From Euryarchaeota archaeon UBA256 (GTDB taxonomy: Archaea > Thermoplasmatota > Poseidoniia > Poseidoniales > Poseidoniaceae): DNA of 59,350 nt. A program made the translations under genes and the position numbers. The stretch's first letter is position 1, and each line of letters starts with the position of its first letter. Under the pieces are notes generated by a model. The model was not told the origin of the DNA, made no database searches, and saw nothing but the letters and a program-made list of their open reading frames with translations. Of this stretch, positions 25,219 to 33,888 are shown piece after piece. Where the stretch lies: positions 69,285 through 128,634 of the forward strand of contig DACE01000041.1 in the NCBI GenBank assembly GCA_002494645.1. The letters are read 5' to 3'.

Positions 25219-27186
25219 TTATTCTTCGCTCTTGCGGCGGAGCACAAGTGCGGCTCCGAGCATGGCTAAGGTTGCCAAAAAGGAAGGGAATGGCAAGGAG
25301 GAATCATCTTCGCTGTCGATTGGATTTGAAGGAAGAGGTACATCGTTACTCATCGGGTCTTGAATTTCCACGGTGATTTGTGCTGATGCTCCTGAATCGT
25401 CGGTAGCGGTGATGACCACATCATAATCAGTGAGTCCGTTGGCCATACAAATAGCAGTGGAAACTTCAACATTCCAATTGATGCCGTTAATCACGAAGCC
25501 CTGGTATTCAGCGCCGCAAATGGTTAAACTCATACTAACTGCTTCAAGGTCGGGGTCATTGACAAGGCCATACATCTCGAACTTCTGCTGGTTATCATCC
25601 CAAGTAGCGTTCTCTCCGTCAAAATTAACGGCAACGGAGATGACGGGTGGAGAGTTTGGTTTGGCGAGATTCAAATCCATATCAACTGTAAAGTCGATCA
25701 TATTGGTTGCTTGGGCGACACCTGTGATGGTGAATGATCCTGGACGTATTGTGGTGAGGCTAACCGCAACGACTGCAGGCGAACTTGAACTGACCGTGAC
25801 TGGGTCGCCAACACCGCCTAATTGTCCATCCTGAAGGGCACGGGGAGCGATGATGAACTCGCTCACCAGTCCGGTGGAAGTGATGGTGAGGCGAGCATTT
25901 TCTCCGTCATCATCAACCGTTCCGGTGGCGGTAAAGAGCGTTCCAAAGGTCCACGTGCGCGAATCATTTTCGTCTGTGGCGCCCAATGGGTCAACAATTG
26001 TGCAGGTTGCTACAGATACCGATGAGGTTGCTGGTTGAGCAACGAGGAAGTCACCCAAGACATTGGTTGAAACAGACCAGCCCTCTTCGTCAAAGACGCA
26101 GTCAAGCGACCAACCGTCATCGTCACTCGCCCAAGCATTTCCGATTTCAGCTGCAGTGAATACCGTTGTTCCTGTACCGCTGGTAGCAATTCGAGTGCCG
26201 TTTGCGGGCGCAGTGGAGGACCAAACCGGTACGTCATTTGTTTCTGGTACTTGGGTGGTGAAATCCATGAACATCGCGCATTCAAGGTCCCATTGCGTTC
26301 GATCGAAGTTGACCAGTTGGTTCACTTGTAGGCTTCCGTCGGGGAGGTACATGAATGACGGTTCGTTGATGTAATCACAGTTCAAGCCGCTTTCAGGACT
26401 GTTATCTGTGACTCGGAAGTCGTACATTCGTAGACCTTGAAGCACTGGGAAGGTGACAACAAGAGCAGCGTCGCTCATGTTGGTGATGTTCATGGCAAGT
26501 GTGAAGTTTGACGAGCCACTGTTGGGGAGTTGGTCCCAGCGAACGTTGTTATTTTCTCCATCTCCTACAAAGAGGCTGATTTCCAAATCATCCGTCGTTG
26601 AGGTCGGGACCTCTTTGCAACTCTGTTCTGCTCCAAAATTGGTGCAGGTCCGAGCATCTGGGTGGCCGTCAGGAACGAGGTTCACTTCATCGAGAGCGAT
26701 ACCGTCTTCAAAGAATTCAAAATCATTCCAATCAACACCGCCCGAGTGAGGGATACCTTCACGCATCCCCAGTCGTGTTTCCATGTCAGCGATGCATTTT
26801 GGACCGATGCTGCGGACTGCATCACGCTCATCGGTGCTGATCCAATCGTTATCGCCACCCGGCAAGCCTTCGAACAACCCGTCTAGGTTGTCTCGGACAA
26901 TGGCCGAATTTGAGCCGTTGACCCATGCGTTGGCGAACATGTCGCCCGTCGCCCAATCGTCAAGGATCTCGAGTTCAAATAATGCAAAATCGTATTCAAA
27001 GAGGTCTTCAAATGAATATCCGCTGCAGTCAACGTCAAGCGTATCTTGGCGCCCCTCCGTAGGTAAAATGAGGGATTGTTCATTGAGTGTACTGGTCATG
27101 AGGGGTGATGAGGTGACGATAACCATCAGCATCGTCAAGGTCAACGAAGCGAGTTGCAGGGAGAGCGAGCGGCGTGTCATAGGCAT
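25219..27186 (-). CDS. Secreted surface protein with sorting-type C-terminus
   Basis: A 655-residue exported protein. Residues 6-28 form a signal peptide (a Leu/Thr/Met-rich core after RRSLS). The mature part is Asp/Asn/Thr/Ser-rich, rich in beta-structure and has scattered cysteine pairs (such as CNY/CDY, CTNF...SC, CVFDEE...TCTI). Ig/PKD-like modules with DSGASAQITVEIQDP occur near the end. The C-terminus is a hinge DDSSLPFPSF, a hydrophobic helix and RRKSEE, the tripartite layout of PGF-CTERM/archaeosortase substrates, though the motif here is PFPSF rather than PGF. ATG 27186 is chosen, with ATG 27180 as alternative, because upstream in-frame codons would overlap the ABC permease gene. Located between the permease and Gar1 genes. 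Confidence 0.8.
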   Translation of the reverse strand: MPMTRRSLSLQLASLTLTMLMVIVTSSPLMTSTLNEQSLILPTEGRQDTLDVDCSGYSFEDLFEYDFALFELEILDDWATGDMFANAWVNGSNSAIVRDNLDGLFEGLPGGDNDWISTDERDAVRSIGPKCIADMETRLGMREGIPHSGGVDWNDFEFFEDGIALDEVNLVPDGHPDARTCTNFGAEQSCKEVPTSTTDDLEISLFVGDGENNNVRWDQLPNSGSSNFTLAMNITNMSDAALVVTFPVLQGLRMYDFRVTDNSPESGLNCDYINEPSFMYLPDGSLQVNQLVNFDRTQWDLECAMFMDFTTQVPETNDVPVWSSTAPANGTRIATSGTGTTVFTAAEIGNAWASDDDGWSLDCVFDEEGWSVSTNVLGDFLVAQPATSSVSVATCTIVDPLGATDENDSRTWTFGTLFTATGTVDDDGENARLTITSTGLVSEFIIAPRALQDGQLGGVGDPVTVSSSSPAVVAVSLTTIRPGSFTITGVAQATNMIDFTVDMDLNLAKPNSPPVISVAVNFDGENATWDDNQQKFEMYGLVNDPDLEAVSMSLTICGAEYQGFVINGINWNVEVSTAICMANGLTDYDVVITATDDSGASAQITVEIQDPMSNDVPLPSNPIDSEDDSSLPFPSFLATLAMLGAALVLRRKSEE

Positions 27187-27224
27187 CCGTGGACTTTCGC
27201 CTTCATGAAGAATTGCCTTTTTCT

Positions 27225-28055
27225 TCAAGGAACAAGGGCATCCATTCGCCTTTGAAGTGCCCACCAAGGCAAAACGGTCCAGGCGATTGCTGCAGCCCAT
27301 GTTTGCCATGCAGCAACACCACGGTCAACGGTTGGAAGTTGAGTTTCCAAGAGATGATGATACACGCCATTGGGTGACAGCAAATCAAGAGCCCCTTCCA
27401 ACGCCACCCATGTGGGATCGTTTGCTTCACCAACAGCGACTCCAGATGCATAGGCCACCATGGTGGTTACCAAAGCCCAGAGGAAGGTGAAAAAGAACCA
27501 AACACCAACCCCGAACGCAACTGCAGTCCCTTGCTCTTTGGCGGTAGTAGAGGCAAGAAGAGCAAAGAGGGTATACCACAAGAGGATGAGTCCTGTTGAA
27601 ACAAAGTAAACCAAGGTTTCCTCAAGACTTGTCCATTCGCCCATGCGGATGCGAACGATCACGAGGCAGAGCACCATGAGTCCGTAGACTGGAATCAAAA
27701 TGCTTTGCAAATAACCCAATACCAACGCAGTGGCCTGATGATTACGGGGCATCGGTTGAGCGAGACGAACTTCCAGCATGCCACTGGCTCGGTCTCGACT
27801 CACTCCGTCAAAGGAGAGTAAAACGGCACACATCGTTGCCCCAAATACAACACCAAGTGATGCATAGAACAGAACTTCCATCGCCGTAGATGGCTGATGG
27901 CCACCAGGCAAGATGATGTTGGGGTCAGAAAAACCCCAAGCCATTCCCGGTAAAAACAAGAGAAGAATCGGCAGCATGATGTTCATACGAACACCAAAGA
28001 GACGCTCTCGTCGTATTCGGGCGGCCATCCTTCGAATCCGTTTGAACTCACTCAT
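27225..28055 (-). CDS. ABC-2-type transporter permease
   Basis: A 276-residue membrane protein with about six transmembrane helices, beginning with a basic cytoplasmic N-terminus (SEFKRIRRMAARIRRERLFG). It has the NosY-like SRDRASGMLEVRLAQPM region that follows the second helix in export permeases of the ABC-2 family. The ATG at 28055 lies inside the end of the ABC ATPase gene with an 8-base overlap and a GGAGGTGGGGGAGG element upstream, so the two are translationally coupled and should form one exporter. The substrate is unknown. The downstream secreted protein starts 38 bases after its stop. Confidence 0.87.
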   Translation of the reverse strand: MSEFKRIRRMAARIRRERLFGVRMNIMLPILLLFLPGMAWGFSDPNIILPGGHQPSTAMEVLFYASLGVVFGATMCAVLLSFDGVSRDRASGMLEVRLAQPMPRNHQATALVLGYLQSILIPVYGLMVLCLVIVRIRMGEWTSLEETLVYFVSTGLILLWYTLFALLASTTAKEQGTAVAFGVGVWFFFTFLWALVTTMVAYASGVAVGEANDPTWVALEGALDLLSPNGVYHHLLETQLPTVDRGVAAWQTWAAAIAWTVLPWWALQRRMDALVP

Positions 28056-29076
28056 CCTCCCCCACCTCCAGGGTACGCATGGGTAGCAGAGCGGAGGATG
28101 CAACTTCCAATGATATATCTTGAACATCCATTCCGGTTGCCGCACACAACCACTCAACTAAATTGGGAGCGACAGGTGACCATGAAGAAAGCACCACGTC
28201 CTTTGACAGCAATCGCTGCAAGACATCTTTTGATTCTCCCGTAAAGGTCAGATGCCATCCTTCTTCATTTGTCATCAATTCAATTCTTTCATAGTCAATT
28301 CCCTTCAGACACGCATCAAGGTCCACCTCGCCGGGCCCAGAAACCGTATAGCGCCCGCTGAGGGCCAGGCGCGTTTCCACTGCCTGAAGAGGACCTTCAT
28401 CGAGTAGTTGGCCTCGATGAATCAGGCCGATTCGGTCAATCAATCCGCCCAATTGTGCGACCATGTGGGAGGAGATGACAATGCTCACGCCCTTATTGGC
28501 GAGGCGTTGAATCAGTTCTGTGAATGCTTGTGCTGCGACGGGGTCAAGCCCGTTAAAGGGTTCATCAAGGAGCAATACTTTGGGCGAACCGAGCAATGCA
28601 GCCGCTATTGAAAGGCGTTGGCGCATGCCTTGGCTGAGGTTGTCCAATTGCTCGTCCTGACGTTGTTGCAAGCCGACGAGGCTGAGCAGGCTATCAATTC
28701 GCCGTGCTGGGGCCCCCCTCATTTCTCCGAGTTCAAGCAGAATGCTTCGGACCGTCGTTCTGCCTTGCCATCGAACCTGTTCTGGCATGTGGCCAACCCA
28801 CGTTCGCAAGTCCTCAACTTCGGTCCAATGTTCACTCTCAATGCGTTCCATCACGGTGCCAGTTTGGAGCGGAAGAATGCCAGCCATCATGCGCAGCAGC
28901 GTTGTTTTTCCTGCTCCGTTGGGCCCCACAAGCCCCAGAATTGAGCCCGGATATAACTTGAGGTTGAGGTCAACAATTCCCGGTCCTAAGCGGTGAGCCC
29001 AAGGTTTGGACCATCGAGGAGCCGGAATCTTGTGGCGGTGTTGGACGCCCTGAAAGGAGAGAACCGCTTCCGCCAT
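28048..29076 (-). CDS. ABC transporter ATP-binding protein
   Basis: A 342-residue ATPase: Walker A GPNGAGKTT, Q-loop region, ABC signature LSQGMRQRLS, Walker B VLLLDEP followed by FNGLDP, and H-loop ISSHMV are all intact. About 100 residues after the nucleotide-binding domain resemble the regulatory C-terminal extension of NatA/CcmA-type exporters. It pairs with the overlapping permease. ATG 29076 is used because it directly precedes the first strand; an in-frame ATG at 29103 is possible. The gene is divergent from the membrane protein at 29163 and opens the five-gene minus-strand unit. Confidence 0.9.
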   Translation of the reverse strand: MAEAVLSFQGVQHRHKIPAPRWSKPWAHRLGPGIVDLNLKLYPGSILGLVGPNGAGKTTLLRMMAGILPLQTGTVMERIESEHWTEVEDLRTWVGHMPEQVRWQGRTTVRSILLELGEMRGAPARRIDSLLSLVGLQQRQDEQLDNLSQGMRQRLSIAAALLGSPKVLLLDEPFNGLDPVAAQAFTELIQRLANKGVSIVISSHMVAQLGGLIDRIGLIHRGQLLDEGPLQAVETRLALSGRYTVSGPGEVDLDACLKGIDYERIELMTNEEGWHLTFTGESKDVLQRLLSKDVVLSSWSPVAPNLVEWLCAATGMDVQDISLEVASSALLPMRTLEVGEDE

Positions 29077-29162
29077 GGTCAATCTTACACGAAACCCTTG
29101 CATCAACCTTGGGACAACCCGAACATCTATGGCAACTGAATGCAGGGTTGTTATCGTCGTTC

Positions 29163-30044
29163 ATGGTATGGCAAGGCATCCTCCAATCGCTGTTGCCCCT
29201 TGCGGGGGGTGCGTTGACCTTGGTGGTTCTTCATCGCCGTAAGGAGGCGTCCGAAGATGAAACATGGTTGACGCCAATTGGTTCAGAAGGGGTTAAAATC
29301 GCTCTTGCTTTTGCTGTTTTTCTTTGGATTCTTCCAGCAGGCGCGCTTCTTTCCATACCGTTATTGTTGATCCTTACATTGCTCAGTCCCGCAGCCAGAG
29401 AAGAATGGAGCACGCATCGGAGGCCTCGCTTATTGGCGTTGAGTGTCGCCTTGCTGTGTTTAACGGCTACTGGTGTTCTTCCAGTGAACGAACCTGTCGC
29501 ACCCAGTTCATGGGGTCAACCCTTGTTCACAGAAAATCCTGAAGCTCCGCTCTATCCTGCGAGCGAACAGTACACGTGGATTACGAGCGATGTCGAAATT
29601 CTTCAATCCGTCAGTATGAGATTGCCCCACCAAACTGGGGTGTTTGGGTCAGAATGGACGGCGTTATCACTCGCTTCTCTTCTGAATATGGAAACAGGAC
29701 GCATGCATCAGGCAATTGCCTTGTTGGACGCAGAAGTCACCATCGTCCGGCTTGACCCCGAAACCATTGTGCTTGAACCCGTTCCCGCTCCGAGCGAATT
29801 GGACGTGCGTCTCTCGGATGAGACGATTGAGACCGTCGAATTCCGACGTTATGACATCAAATCTACCGCCTTTGGTTTAGATTCAAGTGGAACAAAGGTC
29901 GGCGAAGTCGCCTTGTCAGCAGTTTCTTCTTGGGGCGGCCAATTGGACATGCTGGTTCTTGTTCGCCCCGTCGGTCATCCTGACCTAGAAAGCGATGCAT
30001 TCGGAGAATCGTTGCTGCGTGAATGGCTTGGTGCGCGGGCTTGA
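29163..30044 (+). CDS. Membrane protein of unknown function
   Basis: A 293-residue protein with about four transmembrane helices in the first 115 residues (GILQSLLPLAGGALTLVVL, then two in tandem around ALAFAVFLWILPAG, then LLALSVALLCLTATG). They are followed by a 170-residue hydrophilic domain with regularly spaced beta-strands, which I cannot assign. ATG 29163 is chosen; an in-frame TTG at 29109 would add 18 residues, and no clear ribosome site distinguishes them. It is divergent from the ABC exporter, so the 86-base gap probably holds promoters for both. A regulatory or surface role is possible, but nothing in the sequence fixes it. Confidence 0.68.
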   Translation: MVWQGILQSLLPLAGGALTLVVLHRRKEASEDETWLTPIGSEGVKIALAFAVFLWILPAGALLSIPLLLILTLLSPAAREEWSTHRRPRLLALSVALLCLTATGVLPVNEPVAPSSWGQPLFTENPEAPLYPASEQYTWITSDVEILQSVSMRLPHQTGVFGSEWTALSLASLLNMETGRMHQAIALLDAEVTIVRLDPETIVLEPVPAPSELDVRLSDETIETVEFRRYDIKSTAFGLDSSGTKVGEVALSAVSSWGGQLDMLVLVRPVGHPDLESDAFGESLLREWLGARA

Positions 30045-30091
30045 CCGCTCAAAGAGGCGATGTTGAATCTTGAGTTTCTAAAGAGCGAGCA

Positions 30092-30358
30092 ATGATGATT
30101 TTTGGACCCCTGATGTATACAGTAACGCTGGTGCTTCACCGTATTCGGACGTACATCCGTCTCGATGACCTTCTCTTGCTATTGTCCATCATCATCTTCA
30201 GCATGTCAAGTATGTTCTGGACAAGCTTGGTTTCGATTGAATATTTCATCAGCCTCAGTACGTCAGGACTGGTGTATCTCCTCGTATTTATCTTCGTGGT
30301 GCTGGTTCAATCCATGTTTCATGGTGAACACATGAAACAAGAAGTTTCGACTCAATAG
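30092..30358 (+). CDS. Small two-helix membrane protein
   Basis: An 88-residue protein with two strongly hydrophobic helices (about residues 25-48 and 57-77) separated by a short loop, and a basic N-terminus. The ATG is 47 bases after the previous gene, with a GAGCGAGC element upstream. Its 3' end overlaps the sdhB gene by 7 bases on the opposite strand. I do not recognise the family. Whether it works with the neighbouring membrane protein or is an unrelated small protein cannot be told. Confidence 0.6.
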   Translation: MMIFGPLMYTVTLVLHRIRTYIRLDDLLLLLSIIIFSMSSMFWTSLVSIEYFISLSTSGLVYLLVFIFVVLVQSMFHGEHMKQEVSTQ

Positions 30359-31119
30359 CGGACTTTTTGGCGCGTGAGAGTTCGCCAAATACGTTGCAAC
30401 GGGTCGTAGTAACGGTCAACGACACGTTCCTTGAGTTGGATGATGGCATCATCGGTGATTTGGATTCCAGCAGGGCAAACTTCAGTGCAGCATCGGGTGA
30501 TATTGCAGTATTCTACGCCGAATTCCTTCTTGATTTCGGGGACTCGGTCTTCGGTGTCCAACGGGTGCATCTCATACTGAGCAAGGCGGACGAGGTTGCG
30601 AGGTCCAGCGAAATCATCGAATAACGCGTGGTCTCGAAGCACGTGGCAGGTGTTGACGCAGAGGAAACATTCGATACATTCACGGAATTCTTGAACTCGG
30701 TCTGCTTCCATCTGATTGAATTCCCAATTCATCTCTTTAGGTCCGTTGATGGGTTTGATGCGTTGAGCAACTTCGTAATTCCAACTGACGTCCGTGACCA
30801 GGTCTTTGACGTGTGGGAAGGCTTTCATCGGGCGAATTTCAATGGGTTGTCCTGCTGGAGTTTCAGCGACCACGTCACTCATTCGTGTCATGCACATCAG
30901 ACGAGGTCGACCGTTGATTTCAGCAGAGCACGAGCCACACTTTCCTGCTTTACAGTTCCAACGAACGGCCATGTCAGGCTCCTGTTCGTGTTGGATGCGG
31001 TGGAGGCAATCCAATACGACCATGCCCTCATCGAGTTCAATTTCATAGCCTTCAAGTGAGGCCTCATCGCCTTCTCCACGTAGAATTTTAAACGATTGTT
31101 TGGTTCCTTTGAGTGACAT
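30352..31119 (-). CDS. sdhB: Succinate dehydrogenase iron-sulfur subunit
   Basis: A 255-residue subunit that passes electrons from the flavoprotein to quinone through three Fe-S clusters. The [2Fe-2S] ligands appear as CKAGKCGSC followed by LMC, the [4Fe-4S] set as CIECFLC..C and the [3Fe-4S] set as CNITRCCTEVCP, in normal order. Its ATG overlaps the sdhA stop (TGATG), so the two are translationally coupled. It closes a membrane anchor-sdhA-sdhB operon. The clusters and length leave little doubt, although fumarate reductase cannot be excluded from sequence alone. Confidence 0.93.
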   Translation of the reverse strand: MSLKGTKQSFKILRGEGDEASLEGYEIELDEGMVVLDCLHRIQHEQEPDMAVRWNCKAGKCGSCSAEINGRPRLMCMTRMSDVVAETPAGQPIEIRPMKAFPHVKDLVTDVSWNYEVAQRIKPINGPKEMNWEFNQMEADRVQEFRECIECFLCVNTCHVLRDHALFDDFAGPRNLVRLAQYEMHPLDTEDRVPEIKKEFGVEYCNITRCCTEVCPAGIQITDDAIIQLKERVVDRYYDPLQRIWRTLTRQKVRY

Positions 31120-32975
31120 CAGTTTTCACCTCCAGCATCGGCGGCACGTTCAGCGATCATGGCTTTGACTTCCTTCAAGGCATCTTTCAGGTCATCTCGC
31201 ATCTCTTCAACGGGTTCTTGCCGAATTTTCATCTCTCCATCTTCCATCCAAATGATGTTGAGGGTTTGACCCCAGTAGTCGTCTTCCGGAGTTGGGTAAT
31301 CGTCACGGGTGTGACCGCCACGGCTTTCTTCACGGGTGATGGCAGCCAGGGTTGCGGCGTGAGATACATCAGCCATGTTAAGGAGGTCAAGGGCTTGGTG
31401 CCATCCAGAGTTGTACTTCCTCGAGGTGCCCGAAGAACAGGCCATGGCGCGCTCTTTGAATTCAACAATTTCTCCAAGTGCTTCTTCGAGTTCTGACTTG
31501 GTGCGGATGATACCAACCTTTGCTTGCATCATGTCACGCATCTCGTCGTAGATTCGTCCGGGATTTTCACCACCCTCGCGTTTGAGGGGTGCGAGTATAT
31601 CTGAGATGGCAGCCTTCACTTGGGCGCTGTCAATTGAAGGCTGTGCAAGGTCCGAGGCTCGCTTCGCAGCAAATTCTCCGGCACGCTTTCCAAATACGAT
31701 GAGATCCGAAAGTGAATTTCCACCCAATCGGTTCGCACCGTGAAGTCCAGATGCGACTTCACCGCAGGCAAAGAGCCCGGGGACCGTCGTTTCTTGTGAT
31801 TCGGCATCAACGCAAACACCACCCATCACATAGTGGGCGGTTGGGCCAACTTCCATGGCCTCCTTGCTGATATCAACACCAGCCAATTCCTTGAATTGGT
31901 GGTGCATGGAGGGCAATTTCTTCAAAATTGCTTCCTCTCCGCGATGAGAGATGTCCAAGAAGGCTCCACCGTGAGGTGAGCCTCGGCCTGCTTTGACCTC
32001 TTCGTTGATCGCTTTGGCAACGACGTCTCGGGTCAGCAATTCAGGGGGCCGTCGGACAGTAGCGAGTTTACCGCTCACAACTTCCTCAACCCACTGGTCG
32101 GACTCTTCGATGGTATCGGCGTGGTCGCCAGCGAACATTTCAGGGACGTAATCAAACATGAAGCGCTCGCCTTTGCTATTGGTGAGCCGTCCACCTTCTC
32201 CGCGCACACCTTCTGTGACGAGGATGCCACGAACGGAAGGCGGCCATACCATTCCCGTTGGGTGGAATTGAACGAACTCCATATCTCGGAGTTCAGCACC
32301 GGCCCACAGAGCAAGGGCATGTCCATCACCGGTGTATTCCCACGAGCCAGAACAAACTGACCAGCAGCGTGTGATACCACCTGTTGCAAGGACGACCGAT
32401 TTAGCAGAGAAGGCGTGAATGTCACCGTCAACACGGTTGTAAGCGACGCAACCCGTGACTCGGTCTCCTTCTTTCAGAAGACTTCTCACGGTATATTCCA
32501 TAAAGATATCAATTCCTTCATGAATTCCACGTTCCTGAAGTGTTCGGATAATTTCGAGGCCTGTGGCGTCACCAACGTGAGCCAAGCGAGGGAAGGTGTG
32601 GCCGCCGAAATTCCGTTGATTGATGAGGTTTTTTGGAGTACGGTCAAACACAGCACCCCACTGTTCGAGTTCTCGGACCCGGTCGGGGGCTTCTTTGGCG
32701 TGGAACTCAGCCATGCGCCAGTTAGCAAGCCATTTACTTCCTTTCATGGTATCGTGGAAGTGAACTTTCCAACCGTCTCGTGGGTCGGCATTTTGCAGTG
32801 CAGCAGCACAGCCACCCTCTGCCATAACGGTGTGAGCTTTGCCGAGAAGCGACTTGGTGATGATGGCAGTTTTTGCTCCAGCGCGGGCTGATTCAATGGC
32901 TGCTCGAAGGCCAGCGCCTCCTGCTCCAATGACAATGACATCGTATTCGTGATTGCTTACTTCTTCGCTCATCAT
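31119..32975 (-). CDS. sdhA: Succinate dehydrogenase flavoprotein subunit
   Basis: A 618-residue flavoprotein that oxidises succinate to fumarate in the TCA cycle and feeds electrons to the quinone pool. It opens with the FAD dinucleotide fold VIGAGGAGLRAA. The His in KAHTVMAEGG is the usual site of covalent FAD attachment. QFHPTGM, EGVRGEGG and the capping-domain HGANRLGGNSL are also visible. Two adjacent ATGs (32975, 32972) follow a GAGGTGAG element. It lies 6 bases downstream of the membrane-anchor gene and overlaps sdhB. Length is typical for the family. Confidence 0.95.
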   Translation of the reverse strand: MMSEEVSNHEYDVIVIGAGGAGLRAAIESARAGAKTAIITKSLLGKAHTVMAEGGCAAALQNADPRDGWKVHFHDTMKGSKWLANWRMAEFHAKEAPDRVRELEQWGAVFDRTPKNLINQRNFGGHTFPRLAHVGDATGLEIIRTLQERGIHEGIDIFMEYTVRSLLKEGDRVTGCVAYNRVDGDIHAFSAKSVVLATGGITRCWSVCSGSWEYTGDGHALALWAGAELRDMEFVQFHPTGMVWPPSVRGILVTEGVRGEGGRLTNSKGERFMFDYVPEMFAGDHADTIEESDQWVEEVVSGKLATVRRPPELLTRDVVAKAINEEVKAGRGSPHGGAFLDISHRGEEAILKKLPSMHHQFKELAGVDISKEAMEVGPTAHYVMGGVCVDAESQETTVPGLFACGEVASGLHGANRLGGNSLSDLIVFGKRAGEFAAKRASDLAQPSIDSAQVKAAISDILAPLKREGGENPGRIYDEMRDMMQAKVGIIRTKSELEEALGEIVEFKERAMACSSGTSRKYNSGWHQALDLLNMADVSHAATLAAITREESRGGHTRDDYPTPEDDYWGQTLNIIWMEDGEMKIRQEPVEEMRDDLKDALKEVKAMIAERAADAGGEN

Positions 32976-32981
32976 CTCACC

Positions 32982-33794
32982 TCAAAAACTGAACAATACG
33001 ACGTCACTGAAGCGTCCATCGGCAACAGCCAAGACCCAAAGGTCTCCCAAGAATACGAATACGAGCGAAGTCCAGAACCAAAAGCCGTGAGACCGGTTGA
33101 GGACGCTAATTCGCCCAAAGAGGCGGCCACGAATTCGGCTGATGCCCGTGGTCCAGCGGTCGAGCATTCCTCCTGCGAGATGGCGAAGTGCGTGGCAGGA
33201 CGTGACATACATGGTGAGCAAAAAGGCTTCAATGGCCATCACGAAGGTGCCGATAGAAACACCGTATTCGTGGGTGTCTTTGAAGTGCATGGTGTGCGTG
33301 ACGTCCCACCATTTGATGACGAGAATGATCATGGCAGCGTAGAGGAAGTAACGGTGCAGGTTGTTGAAGATGAACAGGCGCTTCTCGCCTTTGTAGCCGA
33401 TTGCCTTGTTGATGTCGGGTTCGTCAACCCAGCAGGCTGTTGGGCTGGCAAAGAACGTTCGGTAGTACACGCGGCGCATGTAGTAGCATGTTCCACGGAA
33501 TCCAAAGGGAATCCATAGGACGAGGATGGCGGCGTTGACCCATTCCGGGTGGTCCCACGAAGAAAGTCCGAACAAGTCCCATTCAAGCACGTTGGGTGAA
33601 AAGATGGGCGACATCACCGTGCTGCCCTCAAGCGCGTACGAGATGTCTGCATCGTTGAGGAAGAGGCGCCAAAAGGTGTAGATGAGTGCAGCGGTAAGGC
33701 CGATGCCCATGGTCAAGGGCTGACTCCACCAGTTGTCGATCCGGTTGGTCCGACCCAGTCCATTGATCATTGGAAGTTTGATGCCGTCGCCCAT
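32982..33794 (-). CDS. Succinate dehydrogenase membrane anchor, single large subunit
   Basis: A 270-residue protein with about five transmembrane helices. Histidines lie in the helices at LFIFNNLHRYFLYAA, in the TSCHALRHLAGG segment and in VTHTMHFKD, suitable as haem ligands. The pattern resembles the single large anchor of actinobacterial Sdh1-type complexes rather than the SdhC plus SdhD pair of other bacteria, and no second anchor gene is present. GAGG precedes the ATG. It is the first gene of the operon with sdhA and sdhB. The assignment rests on position and the histidine-bearing helices more than on a strong motif. Confidence 0.8.
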   Translation of the reverse strand: MGDGIKLPMINGLGRTNRIDNWWSQPLTMGIGLTAALIYTFWRLFLNDADISYALEGSTVMSPIFSPNVLEWDLFGLSSWDHPEWVNAAILVLWIPFGFRGTCYYMRRVYYRTFFASPTACWVDEPDINKAIGYKGEKRLFIFNNLHRYFLYAAMIILVIKWWDVTHTMHFKDTHEYGVSIGTFVMAIEAFLLTMYVTSCHALRHLAGGMLDRWTTGISRIRGRLFGRISVLNRSHGFWFWTSLVFVFLGDLWVLAVADGRFSDVVLFSF

Positions 33795-33888
33795 TAATAC
33801 GCCTCATATCCCAAAGGGGATGGTGTAGGGGACATGCGCAGGGTCTTTGAGGTTCACCATTGACCCGCAGGGTGAAAATGTTAGGAAA

